From assembly GCF_030167915.1 (NCBI RefSeq), contig NZ_JARGNB010000001.1, positions 248,001-312,000 of the forward strand: a DNA stretch of 64,000 nt, read 5' to 3'. The DNA is from Aquabacterium humicola. GTDB lineage: Bacteria > Pseudomonadota > Gammaproteobacteria > Burkholderiales > Burkholderiaceae_C. Both the position numbers and the translations under genes were made by a program. Below, piece by piece: positions 8,750 through 17,296 of this stretch (position 1 is the stretch's first letter; every line of letters begins with the position of its first letter). Under the pieces are notes generated by a model that was given only the letters and a program-made list of their open reading frames with translations, was not told the origin of the DNA and did no database searches.

Positions 8750-9859
8750 TCAGGGCTGGCCCTGGGCCTTGATGTGGGCGACCAGCGCGTCGAGCTCTTC
8801 GGCGCTCAGGTCCATCTTCGGCATCACCGGCGGGAAGCCCTTGATGCTGCGCGCGGTCGGTTCCTTGATGAAGTCGCGCAGGAAGCTGTCGTCGACGCGC
8901 ACCGTGGTGCCGTCGTCGAGGTTCTCCATCTTCCCGTACAGCCCCTTCCACGTCGGCCCGACGCCGACGCTGCCGTCGACCGAGTGGCAGGCGACGCAGC
9001 CGCGCGCCTGCGCCACTTCCTTGCCGCGGGCGGCCAGCGCATCGCCGCCGGCGGCAGCGGCCTTCGGCGGCGCCAGCGAATCGGCGAAGCTCGGATGCGA
9101 CTTCAGCCAGGCCTGGAAGGCCGCGTCGTCCTCGATCACCACGTAGCCGCGCATCTGCGGATGGCCCACGCCGCACAGCTGCGCGCACATCGCCTCGTAC
9201 TTGCCGGCCTTGCTGGGCGTGAACCAGAACCAGCTGACCTGGCCCGGCACGATGTTCATGCGGGCGCGGAACTGCGGCACGAAGTAGTCGTGCAGCACGT
9301 CGTGCGAGCGCAGCACCATCTTCACCGGCCGGTTCAGCGGCAGGTGCATCTCGTTGCTGGTGACGACCACGTCGTCGCGGCCGGCGGGGTCGGCCGGATC
9401 GACCGCGAACGGGTTGCTGCCGGTGTAGAAGCGGGCGTCGCTGCCGCCGAGCTTGCCGTCGGGGCCGGGGAACCGGTAGCGCCACTGCCACTGCTGGCCG
9501 AGCACCTCGACCATCATTGCGTCGCCGGGCGGCTGCACGTAGTCGGCGTAGACCTTCAGCCCCGGCGCCAGCAGCGCGACGATGCCGATCGTCGTGACGC
9601 CGATCAGCCAGCGCTCGAGCTTGTGGTTCTCGGGTTCGTAGCTCGCCTTGTGACCTTTCCGATGCCGGAAGCGCCACAGCGCGTAGACGACGAACAGGTT
9701 GATGACGACGAAGAACACGCCGGTGACGACGATCGTGATCGTCAGCGTGTCGTCCATCGCCTTCCAGTTGGAAGCCAGTGGCGTGAGCCACCATGGCGTC
9801 GCCAGGTGGAAGACCACCGAGGCGACGACGATCAGCAGCAGAACCAGCGCGATCACCAT
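8750..9859 (-). CDS. ctaC: Cytochrome c oxidase subunit II with fused cytochrome c domain
   Basis: 369 residues in four parts. The N-terminal membrane segments (two clear helices after a short hydrophobic leader) are followed by a CuA cupredoxin domain with GQQWQWRYRFPG, the first CuA histidine in RSHDVLHDYFVP and the C-x3-C-x3-H-x2-M ligand set in CAQLCGVGHPQM. A linker follows, then a C-terminal class I cytochrome c domain with CVACH and a distal methionine around PPVMPKM. The fusion makes this a caa3-type subunit II that takes electrons from cytochrome c or another periplasmic donor. It is the first gene of the operon. The N-terminus MVIALVLLLIVVASVVF is itself hydrophobic, so the predicted start is plausible. 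Confidence 0.95.
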   Translation of the reverse strand: MVIALVLLLIVVASVVFHLATPWWLTPLASNWKAMDDTLTITIVVTGVFFVVINLFVVYALWRFRHRKGHKASYEPENHKLERWLIGVTTIGIVALLAPGLKVYADYVQPPGDAMMVEVLGQQWQWRYRFPGPDGKLGGSDARFYTGSNPFAVDPADPAGRDDVVVTSNEMHLPLNRPVKMVLRSHDVLHDYFVPQFRARMNIVPGQVSWFWFTPSKAGKYEAMCAQLCGVGHPQMRGYVVIEDDAAFQAWLKSHPSFADSLAPPKAAAAGGDALAARGKEVAQARGCVACHSVDGSVGVGPTWKGLYGKMENLDDGTTVRVDDSFLRDFIKEPTARSIKGFPPVMPKMDLSAEELDALVAHIKAQGQP

Positions 9860-9902
9860 CCCGGGGCTCTCCTCTTCGCTGCCCGGGCGTCCTTCGCTGT
9901 CA

Positions 9903-9925
9903 GGACCTGTTGCACCGACAGGTCC
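9903..9925. repeat. Intergenic inverted repeat (8-bp stem)
   Basis: GGACCTGT at 9903-9910 and ACAGGTCC at 9918-9925 form a perfect stem with a 7-nt loop. The element sits between the 9935-10447 gene and ctaC, both on the minus strand. It could be a terminator for the former or a leader structure for the oxidase operon. No T-tract follows, so a classical terminator is not secure. Confidence 0.45.
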
Positions 9926-9934
9926 CGCGCGGGG

Positions 9935-10447
9935 CTAGCTGCCGGCGTCGGAACTCCGAGCCAGCTTCCAGTACAGCACCGCGGCGATGACGCCGAACAC
10001 CAGTTGTGCCATCAGCGTGCCCCAGCCCCGCAGCTCGGCGAACCACGGGAACACCTGCGACATCGCGTGGAAATTGAACAGGTACATCGCGAAGCCGGCC
10101 ACCACGCCGATCGCCTGGATCACGCCCAGGCTGGTCTCGTAGTGGAAGCCCGCGATCAGCGCGCCGATCAGCAGCCCGAAGCCGACGCCGATCACGTAGT
10201 GCACCAGCAGCGCGATGCTGACGACGCCGAGGTCGAATGGCAGCACCGCGGGCTTCAGGATGTCGGGCCCCAGCACCAGCGCGGCGACGAGGTGCGGGAT
10301 GCGCCACGGCCCCGCGGGGCCCATCGTCGCTTCCCACAGCAACTCCAGCACCATCAGCACGGCGCCCGCGGCGAAACCGGCCACGGCCGCGGCTTTCCAG
10401 TCCGGGGCGCGCCGCGTCCAGGCATGCGACTGCATCTGCAGTTCCAT
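9935..10447 (-). CDS. Hypothetical membrane protein, about five helices
   Basis: 170-residue integral membrane protein that I cannot assign to a named family. The ATG at 10447 is chosen because GGAGG lies five bases upstream; a longer open frame to 10489 has no such site. Hydrophobic segments include AAAVAGFAAGAVLMVLEL, a segment ending LVHYVIGVGFGLLIGALIAG, VIQAIGVVAGFAMYLF and LMAQLVFGVIAAVLYW. The overall pattern resembles small DUF membrane proteins often found with stress or respiratory genes in Burkholderiales. It lies between the DUF1269-like gene and the oxidase operon, in the same direction, with a hairpin on each side, so it may be its own unit. Confidence 0.75.
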   Translation of the reverse strand: MELQMQSHAWTRRAPDWKAAAVAGFAAGAVLMVLELLWEATMGPAGPWRIPHLVAALVLGPDILKPAVLPFDLGVVSIALLVHYVIGVGFGLLIGALIAGFHYETSLGVIQAIGVVAGFAMYLFNFHAMSQVFPWFAELRGWGTLMAQLVFGVIAAVLYWKLARSSDAGS

Positions 10448-10524
10448 GAGTACCTCCGTCAGGACTCGACGCCGGCACGGTCGCTGCACGCGACCGCGTT
10501 GCGCCTCATGAGGGGACCCAGGTC

Positions 10525-10548
10525 GGCCGCGGGTCAGTGCCCGCGGCC
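10525..10548. terminator. Strong intergenic hairpin after the DUF1269-like gene
   Basis: GGCCGCGGG (10525-10533) pairs perfectly with CCCGCGGCC (10540-10548) across a 6-nt loop. It lies 24 bases past the stop of the minus-strand gene ending at 10572 and 78 bases before the next start. There is no T-run, so it would be a hairpin-only terminator or an RNA stabiliser. Confidence 0.5.
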
Positions 10549-10571
10549 CCGCCGGTCAGCCGGTCAGCGGC

Positions 10572-11087
10572 CTACGGGAAGGCCAGCACGTTCGACTCGA
10601 CGCCTTCCAGGTGGGCTTCCGGATGCAGGGCTTGCAAGCGGGCCTCGATCTCCTGGACGCGCGAGTTCGGCACGTCGACCATCAGCAGGATCTGGCCCTG
10701 CTCGATCATCGGCGTGAAGCGCTTGAGCCGCTGGCTCGGCACCGAGATGCCGATCATGCTGGCCGACCAGGCACCGAAGCCCGCGCCCAGCATGCCCAGC
10801 ACGGCCGCCAGGCCCCACTGCGGCGAGTCGCCGATGATCGGGAAGTAGATCGCTGCGATCACGCCGATCAGCGAACCGGCGGAGCCACCGACCACGAGCC
10901 CCATCTCTGCGGCGCGGATCACGTCGGAGGTCTGCAGCACGTTGGCCTGATGCAGCCCCGTCATGTCCGCGTCCTCGCGGGCGACGAAGTGGATGTGCCG
11001 TTCGCTGATGCGAGCCAGCAGCAGATCATCCATTGTCCGACGAGCACTCGGCAGGTCAGGCAATAACCAGTAGATCCTTCTGCGCAT
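10572..11087 (-). CDS. DUF1269-like membrane protein of unknown function
   Basis: 171 residues. The N-terminal half is soluble (RRRIYWLLPDLPSARRTMDD, then an acidic stretch). A central Gly-rich hydrophobic pair follows (LVVGGSAGSLIGVIAAIYF and LAAVLGMLGAGFGAW), and the C-terminal soluble part includes ILLMVDVPNSRVQEIEARL. This soluble/Gly-rich-hairpin/soluble layout matches DUF1269-type proteins of Betaproteobacteria, whose function is not established. The start is well supported: AAAGGAGG lies just upstream of the ATG at 11087. It stands alone between the glucan island and the small membrane protein gene. The family assignment is from memory of the pattern and moderately secure. Confidence 0.78.
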   Translation of the reverse strand: MRRRIYWLLPDLPSARRTMDDLLLARISERHIHFVAREDADMTGLHQANVLQTSDVIRAAEMGLVVGGSAGSLIGVIAAIYFPIIGDSPQWGLAAVLGMLGAGFGAWSASMIGISVPSQRLKRFTPMIEQGQILLMVDVPNSRVQEIEARLQALHPEAHLEGVESNVLAFP

Positions 11088-11183
11088 GCTGCCCTCCTTT
11101 GACGTTGAGCAAATGCACTGCTATGGACATGGCGTTTCTACACCCGAAGCATGACGCGAAGCAATGGGGACACCCTCGGATGC

Positions 11184-11212
11184 GGGCCGCATTGCTGCAA
11201 GAAGCAACGGCC
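11184..11212. terminator. Possible hairpin after the cyclomaltodextrinase-like gene
   Basis: GGCCG (11185-11189) and TTGCT (11192-11196) pair with AGCAA (11203-11207) and CGGCC (11208-11212), with a 2-nt bulge. It sits directly past the stop codon of the minus-strand gene ending at 11216. No T-tract is seen. The rest of 11088-11184 shows only the ribosome binding site of the next gene. Confidence 0.35.
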
Positions 11213-11215
11213 GCG

Positions 11216-13588
11216 TCAGCGCGAGATCAGCACGCGGCCGAAGCGCGGTGGAATCGTGATTTCCAGTACACGCGCGCGAGCGCGCGATGATCCGCCCTCG
11301 AGGGCATCGGCGTACGCTGATGGGCTGCCCGGCGGCAGGGGGATGCGCATCCGCCGCGGGACCGCGGCGTTGTTCAACGCGGTGATCGCCCAGGTGCTTC
11401 GGGTGCCCCGATCCAGACGGCGCGCGAGCACGAGCACCTCGGCGTCGGCCATCAGCGGCGCCAGCAGCTCGCCTTGCCGAAGCACCGGATGGCGCGCGCG
11501 CATCTGCACCAGGCGCTGCACCTCGGCTCGCAACACCTCATCCGGCCGGCCGCCTTCGTCGGTCCAGGGATAGGTTGCGCGGTTGTACGGATCGTCACCG
11601 CCGGTCACGCCGACCTCGTCGCCGTAGTAGATCGCCGGCGCGCCCGGGTAGCTCATCTGGAACAGCGTCGCGAGCAGCAGCTTTTGCTTCGCGGTGGCGA
11701 TGGTCGCGGCATCGCTCGATTCGCCGTGGTGGCCGAGATGATGCAGTGCGCGGGCCTGGTCGTGCGACGACAGCAGGTTCATCAGCGCGTGCAGCGCCGG
11801 CTTCGGATAGGCCTCGCGCAGCCATTCGAGGTTGCGATACAGCGCGGCCGCATCGCCGCCGTTGGCGAACTCGAGCACGGTGTTGCGGAAGACGTAGTTC
11901 ATCGTCGAGTCGAACATGTCGCCGACGAGGTGCTTCGATGCGTCGAACCAGGTCTCGGCGATGGTGATCGCCTGCGGGTCCTGCGCCTTGACGACGCGCC
12001 GCCATTCGCGCCAGAAATCATCCGGCACCCACGGTGCGACATCCATGCGCCAGCCGGCGGCGCCGCGCTGCAGCCAGGTGCGCGTCACCGAGTCGGGCGC
12101 ACCGTAGGCGAAGCGGCGGAAGTCGGGCGAGGCCTTGTCGAGCTCCGGCAGGTCCCTCACGCCGACCCAGCCGCGGTACTGCTTGTCGATCTCGGTCTGC
12201 GTCGGGTCGAAGCGGTACCAGCTGGCGTAGGGCGAGTCGGCGCGGATGCGGCCGGCTTCGAACGCGCCGGTGCCGGGATGCCGGCCGAAGCGGTCGAAGT
12301 AGATGGAATCGCTGCCCGTGTGGTTGAGCGACATGTCGGGCACCACGCGAATGCCGCGTCGCGCCGCTTCCCGCGTCAGGCGCACGAAGTCCTCGTTGCT
12401 GCCGAAGGCCGCGTCGATCTGGTGGTAGTCCGCGGTGTCGTACTTGTGGTTGCTGGCCGCGGCGAACAGCGGCGTGATGTACAGCGCGTTGACCCCCAGC
12501 GCGCGCAGGTGGTCGAGCTTGTCGACGATGCCGGCGATGTCGCCGCCGAAGAAGTCGTTGTTGTGGACCGCGTCGGAGCCGTCGCCGCTGCCTGGCTTGA
12601 AGGGCTTGTCGAGCCAGCTGGCATGGAACTCGACGCCCTGGTCGTGGTACCGGTCGCGTCCCGGCCTCGGATCGTTGCTGCGGTCGCCGTTGCGGAAGCG
12701 GTCGGGGAAGATGTAGTAGTAGACCGCGTCGGCCGCCCAGTGGGGCACGCGGAAGTCCGGCGCATGGACGGTCTGGCGGAAGCGGCGGATGCGGCGCGCA
12801 TCGGCGGGCAGCTCGGCGACGTGGCCGAGACCGCCACTGCCCTTCTCGCGCGTCCAGAAGATCGCATCGGCGTTGTTGTGCAGCACGTAGACGCGGCCGC
12901 CGACCTCGGCCTCGAAGTGATAACCCCAGATGCCGATGGACTCGAAGCGGTAGGCGGCCGACCAGCGCTCGGCATCGGCGCCGGCCCTTGTCCGGCGCAT
13001 CGGGATGCGCTGCGCATCGACATAGGCCAGGCCTTCCTGGTTGCCGTGCATGCGCCGCTGCTCGATCACCAGCGTCAGGCGCTCGACGCCGCGCTTCGCG
13101 TCGACCGCGAAGCGCATGCGGCTGCCGGCCCTCACCGCGCCGAACGGGGCCTTGTGCACGGCGGCCCGCGTGTCGTGGCGCAAGCTGGCGGCCACCGGAT
13201 CGGTCATCGGCCGTGCCGCCGGGTCGTCGAAGCTCTTCGGGCCGAGCGTCAGTCTGGGCTGCCCGTCGGCGAGCTCGAAGCGCAGCGTGTGCTCGCCGGC
13301 GAACTCCGGGCTCGGTACGATCCACGTGCGCGCATCGGTCCACGATTCGTCGGCGATCTTGAAGTCGTGACGGCCCTGCAGCTTGACGTTCAGGAGCCAC
13401 GCGTTGCAGCGGTACTGGAACGCCCAGTCGTCCTGCGCGGCCCAGTTGTTCATCGTGCCGCGCAGGAACAGCGTCTCGCCGTTCAGCGGGTCGGGCCGGC
13501 AGTCGTCCGCGGCGCGCGCCAGCGGCGATGCGAGCGCGAGCGCCGCCGCGAGTGCGACGACCGGCGCGCCGGCGGTATGGCGCTTCAT
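11216..13588 (-). CDS. Exported GH13 cyclomaltodextrinase/neopullulanase-like enzyme
   Basis: 790-residue periplasmic alpha-glucan hydrolase. A signal peptide (about 1-26, cleavage near ARA-AD) is followed by a beta-rich starch-binding-like module containing FLRGTMNNWA (about 40-120). A second N-terminal beta module of the cyclomaltodextrinase type (about 140-250) precedes the TIM barrel (about 285-700) and a short C-terminal beta domain. Catalytic residues are all visible: DMSLNH (region I), nucleophile Asp516 in GWRMD, acid/base Glu545 in IAETW and Asp610 in LLSSHD. The SHD variant of region IV is usual in cyclomaltodextrinases. It is last in the malK-to-GH13 minus-strand run; its start overlaps the 3' end of the decayed GH13 copy by four bases. 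Likely products are maltose or glucose from imported dextrins. Confidence 0.88.
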   Translation of the reverse strand: MKRHTAGAPVVALAAALALASPLARAADDCRPDPLNGETLFLRGTMNNWAAQDDWAFQYRCNAWLLNVKLQGRHDFKIADESWTDARTWIVPSPEFAGEHTLRFELADGQPRLTLGPKSFDDPAARPMTDPVAASLRHDTRAAVHKAPFGAVRAGSRMRFAVDAKRGVERLTLVIEQRRMHGNQEGLAYVDAQRIPMRRTRAGADAERWSAAYRFESIGIWGYHFEAEVGGRVYVLHNNADAIFWTREKGSGGLGHVAELPADARRIRRFRQTVHAPDFRVPHWAADAVYYYIFPDRFRNGDRSNDPRPGRDRYHDQGVEFHASWLDKPFKPGSGDGSDAVHNNDFFGGDIAGIVDKLDHLRALGVNALYITPLFAAASNHKYDTADYHQIDAAFGSNEDFVRLTREAARRGIRVVPDMSLNHTGSDSIYFDRFGRHPGTGAFEAGRIRADSPYASWYRFDPTQTEIDKQYRGWVGVRDLPELDKASPDFRRFAYGAPDSVTRTWLQRGAAGWRMDVAPWVPDDFWREWRRVVKAQDPQAITIAETWFDASKHLVGDMFDSTMNYVFRNTVLEFANGGDAAALYRNLEWLREAYPKPALHALMNLLSSHDQARALHHLGHHGESSDAATIATAKQKLLLATLFQMSYPGAPAIYYGDEVGVTGGDDPYNRATYPWTDEGGRPDEVLRAEVQRLVQMRARHPVLRQGELLAPLMADAEVLVLARRLDRGTRSTWAITALNNAAVPRRMRIPLPPGSPSAYADALEGGSSRARARVLEITIPPRFGRVLISR

Positions 13589-14774
13589 TGCACGCGCTTG
13601 TAGGCGCTGTAGCCGCCCGGCGGCGCGACCTCCGGCGCCAGCACCAGGAAGCCGTGCGGCGGCAGCGTGATCTGCAGCAACGACGCGTTCATCGGCTGCG
13701 GCGGCACGGCACCGAGCACGTCGAGCATCTTCATCGTGTTCATCAGCTTGGAGTTCGCCACCATCACCGTCTCGCTGACCTCGGTGCTGCCCGGGTTCGC
13801 GAACACCAGCACCGTGTCGCGCGCGCGGTCGGTGTGGCGCTCGAAGGCCAGCAGGCGCGTCGATTCGATGGTGCGGAAGTCGCCGATGCGCAGCGCGCGG
13901 TGGCGTTTGCGCAGCTCGACCAGGCGCCTGGTCCACTGCAGCGTCGGGTCGTCGTCGCGCACCAGGTCCCAGCGCATCGGCGCGCGCATCTCGGGGTCGT
14001 CGCCGCCGGTCATGCCGACTTCGCTGCCGTAGTAGAGGTTCGGCGCGCCCGGCAGCGTGAATTGCAGCAGCTGCGCAAGCCGCCGCTGTCGCTCGTCGGG
14101 CAGCGACGTCGCCAGGCGCGCGGTGTCGTGGTTGTCGAGCATCAGCCAGGACTTCAGCATCGGCTCGATGCCCGCGTCGTTCACCAGCCGCGCGATCATG
14201 CGCTGCGCGGTCTGCGGCTCGATGCGGCCGGAGACGGTGCGCAGCAACAGCTCGCGCAGCGGGAAGTTCATCACCGCGTCGACCGACGGGAACCATTCCT
14301 TCGGGTAGTTCGCGATCTCGCCGACGACCGGCGAGCCCGGCTTCTGCGCGTGCGCGGCGCGTGTCAGCTCGTCGAGGAAGCGGAAGCCGATGTCGACCGC
14401 GACATCGAGGCGCCAGCCGTCGATGCCGTCGCGCAGGTAGCTGCGCACGACCGAGTCGCGGCCGCCGTAGACATGCTCGCGCACCTTTGCGTGCTCAAGG
14501 TTCAGCTCCGGCAGGTTCGCGGCCAGCGCCTTCACGTCGGCGCGGGTGCCGAACTCGGGCGACACCTGCCGGTAGTCGAGCGCGTCGTACTTGTGGTTGG
14601 TGTAGGCCAGGTGCATGGGACGAACACGCCCGCCAGGGCCTGGTCGAAACGATTGGCGTTGGGCGTGGTCTTCATCGGGGTGGCGCCGGGCCTGAGCGGA
14701 GCCTTACCGGCCAGCGCGGGCAGGGCGAGGGTAAGTGCCGCGACGGCGGCCAGCAAGCTGCGGGTGTGTCGCAT
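13585..14774 (-). pseudogene. Decayed paralogue of the neighbouring exported GH13 enzyme (two deletions, one frameshifting)
   Basis: Reading from ATG 14774 (with AAGGGA just upstream), a good signal peptide is encoded, MRHTRSLLAAVAALTLALPALAG in two halves, then about 25 residues. After about position 14630 the frame no longer matches a GH13 protein. The match resumes in another phase at MHLAYTNHKYD and runs to 13585. That part aligns closely with the intact gene at 14803-16386 through the C-terminus (both end in GGYS-YK-V). Relative to it, roughly 80-100 residues are missing at the first junction and about 57 in-frame residues are missing after ALAA. The second loss removes region I (DGVFNH). 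Nucleophile GWRLD, acid/base GEIANYP and DNHD remain. It looks like a duplicated gene in decay; an assembly error is the alternative. Confidence 0.78.
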
Positions 14775-14802
14775 GTCGTCCCTTTACGCCACCGGCGCCG
14801 CT

Positions 14803-16386
14803 TCAGCGCACGTTCTTGTACCGGCTGTAGCCACCCATCGGCTGCGGCTGCGGTTGCAGCACCAGCACTGATTGCGGCGGCAACTCGACACTGAGCAGGC
14901 CGTGGTTGATGCCGAATCCCACTGGCGCCGCACCGAGAACATCGCGCAGCGGCGTGCCGTCCATGAGCCAGGGGTTGGGCACCAACAGCCGCTCGCGCAC
15001 GGTCTGGCGGCTGGGGTTGGCAATGATGACGAGGGTTTCCAGCGCCTTGTCCGTGTGGCGCTCGAAGGCGAGCAGTTGCTCGGCGTCGATGCGGCGGAAG
15101 TCGCCCACCCGCAGCGCGCGGTGCTGTGCGCGCAGGTCGATGAGCTTTCGCAGCCACACCGTCTCGGGGTGCTGGTCGGCCACCAGATCCCAGCGCATGG
15201 GACCGCGGTTGGCGGGGTCGGCGCCGCCGGTCATGCCCACCTCGGCCCCGTAGTACAGGTTGGGTGAGCCGGGCAAGGTGAACTGCAGCGCCTGCAGCAT
15301 GCGGCGCGGGGCTTCGTCGGGCACCTGGGTGGCGATGCGCGGCACGTCATGGTTGTCCAGCAGCGTCCACGACTTGAGCATGGGCTCGATGCCGGCGTCG
15401 CCGATCAGGCGGTCGATCATGCGGCTGGCGGCGGGGGCGGTCGTGGTGCCGCGCGCCATGTCCAGCAGGATCTCGCGCAGGGTGAAGTTCATCACCCCGT
15501 CCTGCCCCTTGAGCCACTCGCCCGGGTAGTTGGCGATCTCGCCGATCACCAGCGAGCCCGGCTTCTCGCGGTGGGCGGCGTCGGTCAGCTCGCGCAGGTA
15601 GCGCGGGCCTAGCTCGAAGGCGGTGTCCAGGCGCCAGCCGTCGGCCCCGTCGCGCAGGTAGCTGCGCACCACCGAGTCCCGGTCCAGCCACAGGTGGCGG
15701 CGCACCGGCGGGTGGTCCAGGTTCAGTTCAGGGTGGTTCTGGAAGCCGGTCCACACGCGCGCGCCGCCCTCGTACTGCGGGCCGATGGCGAACCACGGGC
15801 GGTAGGGGCTGTTGGCGTCCGCCATCGCCTGCTGGAAGGCGGGTGCGTTGCGGCCCATGTGGTTGAACACGCCGTCTAGCACCACTTTCATGCCCAGGCG
15901 GTGGGCTTCGGCGGCGAGGCGGCGGAAGTCGTCGCGGTTGCCGTACTCGGGCGAGATGGCCTGGTAGTCCAGCGTGTCGTACTTGTGGTTGGTCCAGCCC
16001 AGGTGGATGGGGTTGAGGTAGAGCACCTGGGCGCCCAGCCGGCGCACGTGGCCCAGGTGGGCCGTGGTGCTGGCCAGGTCGCCGCCCCAGAAGTCGAGCT
16101 CGGCGGAGTTGACCTTGTACTCGGGCAGGTAGGTGCCCGCCGCGGGCACCTCGCCCCAGTCGCGCAGGCGCTTGGGAGCGGGGTAGAGGGCGCGTTTGGC
16201 GGCCAGGTCCTTCGCCGGGGCGAAGCGGTCGACGATCACCTGGTAGACGATGGCACCGTTGCGCCAGTCGCGCTCGCGTTGGTCGTACACGCTGCCGGGC
16301 TGCGGCTTGGGCGCGGCGGCCGTGGCGAGTTGGCCGGTGGTGGCCAGGCCGAGGGCCAGCAGCAGGGCGTGGGTTTTCCATTGCAT
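14803..16386 (-). CDS. Exported GH13 alpha-amylase-family enzyme
   Basis: 527-residue periplasmic glycoside hydrolase. A signal peptide (about 1-23) is followed directly by the barrel: VYQVIVDRFAP, an aspartate-containing ELDFWGGDLA, YLNPIHLGWTNHKYD, region I DGVFNH (about 171-176), nucleophile Asp254 in GWRLD, Glu283 in GEIANYP and Asp347 in LLDNHD. A C-terminal beta domain follows. Start choice: the ATG at 16386 has AAGGG nine bases upstream. An in-frame ATG at 16395 would overlap the malG stop as ATGA but has that AAGGG touching it. Six bases after malG, it is co-transcribed with the transporter. A role in trimming maltodextrins before MalE capture is likely. Similar to SusA/neopullulanase-like proteins; the exact specificity is unknown. 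Confidence 0.88.
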   Translation of the reverse strand: MQWKTHALLLALGLATTGQLATAAAPKPQPGSVYDQRERDWRNGAIVYQVIVDRFAPAKDLAAKRALYPAPKRLRDWGEVPAAGTYLPEYKVNSAELDFWGGDLASTTAHLGHVRRLGAQVLYLNPIHLGWTNHKYDTLDYQAISPEYGNRDDFRRLAAEAHRLGMKVVLDGVFNHMGRNAPAFQQAMADANSPYRPWFAIGPQYEGGARVWTGFQNHPELNLDHPPVRRHLWLDRDSVVRSYLRDGADGWRLDTAFELGPRYLRELTDAAHREKPGSLVIGEIANYPGEWLKGQDGVMNFTLREILLDMARGTTTAPAASRMIDRLIGDAGIEPMLKSWTLLDNHDVPRIATQVPDEAPRRMLQALQFTLPGSPNLYYGAEVGMTGGADPANRGPMRWDLVADQHPETVWLRKLIDLRAQHRALRVGDFRRIDAEQLLAFERHTDKALETLVIIANPSRQTVRERLLVPNPWLMDGTPLRDVLGAAPVGFGINHGLLSVELPPQSVLVLQPQPQPMGGYSRYKNVR

Positions 16387-16391
16387 GCGGT

Positions 16392-17282
16392 TCATCCCTT
16401 CACGCCGCCGGAGGTCAGCCCCGAGACGATCCAGCGCTGTGCGGCCAGGAACACCAGCGTGATCGGCAGGCCCGACAGCACGGCGGCGGCGGCGAAGTCG
16501 CCCCACAGGTACTTCTGGTCGTAGAGGTAGAACTTCGAGCCGACGGCGAGCGTCAGGTTGGGCTCCTCGCGCAGCAGCACCGAGGCGACCGGGTACTCGA
16601 TGATGGTGCCGATGAAGGCGAGCACGAAGACGACCATCAGGATCGGCACGGCCATCGGCAGCAGCACGCGCACGAAGGCCTGCCAGTGCGTCGCCCCGTC
16701 GACCTTCGCGTTCTCCTCGATCTCCGTCGGGATGGTCTCGAAGTAGCCCTTGATGGTCCAGATGTGCATCGCGACGCCGCCGAGGTAGGCGACCACCAGC
16801 CCGGCATGCGTCTCGATGCCGAGCCACGGGATGTACTGGCCGATGCCTTCGAAGATCGCGTAGATCGCGACCAGCGCGACCGCCACCGGGAACATCTGCA
16901 GCAGCAGCATGCTGTTGAGCAGCGGCGTCTTGAACCTGAACTTCAGGCGCGCGAAGGCATAGGCCGCAGTGGTCGAGATGGCGACGATCAGGAACGCGGC
17001 GACGGTGGCCACCTTCACCGAGTTCCACAGCCACAGCAGCACCGGAAAGGGCGGGTCGATGCGCGTGCCGTCCTTCGTGATGTGCGGGATGCCCAGTGCG
17101 AGCTTCCAGTGCTCGAAGCTGATCTCCGCGGGGATCAGCGAGCCGTGCGCGAAGTTGCCGGGCCGCAGCGAGATCGACACCACCGCGAGCAGCGGGAACA
17201 GCGTGATGCCGATCAGGATCCACAGCCCGACGTGCGCGGCGACGATGCGCCAGCGCTGGCTTCTTCCGGTGACGATGGCCAT
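16392..17282 (-). CDS. malG: Maltose/maltodextrin ABC transporter permease MalG
   Basis: Inner-membrane permease, 296 residues and six helices. It carries the binding-protein-dependent permease EAA loop ([20 protein letters not shown]...LP), where the MalK ATPase docks, and the periplasmic [13 protein letters not shown] segment typical of MalG. The C-terminus ends TSGGVKG, as in enteric MalG. Start ATG 17282, 14 bases past malF. It forms the MalFGK2 complex with the genes immediately upstream. Confidence 0.95.
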   Translation of the reverse strand: MAIVTGRSQRWRIVAAHVGLWILIGITLFPLLAVVSISLRPGNFAHGSLIPAEISFEHWKLALGIPHITKDGTRIDPPFPVLLWLWNSVKVATVAAFLIVAISTTAAYAFARLKFRFKTPLLNSMLLLQMFPVAVALVAIYAIFEGIGQYIPWLGIETHAGLVVAYLGGVAMHIWTIKGYFETIPTEIEENAKVDGATHWQAFVRVLLPMAVPILMVVFVLAFIGTIIEYPVASVLLREEPNLTLAVGSKFYLYDQKYLWGDFAAAAVLSGLPITLVFLAAQRWIVSGLTSGGVKG

Positions 17283-17296
17283 CGTGTCAGTCCTTC

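Noticed and set aside
14532-14774. A separate 80-residue exported protein
   Set aside because: The signal peptide belongs to the decayed GH13 gene; the downstream Thr/Pro-rich part is the frameshifted reading of GH13 codons.
13528-14871. Long plus-strand open frame across the decayed GH13 copy
   Set aside because: Composition is that of an antisense shadow and it crosses the two genes' ends; no family signature.
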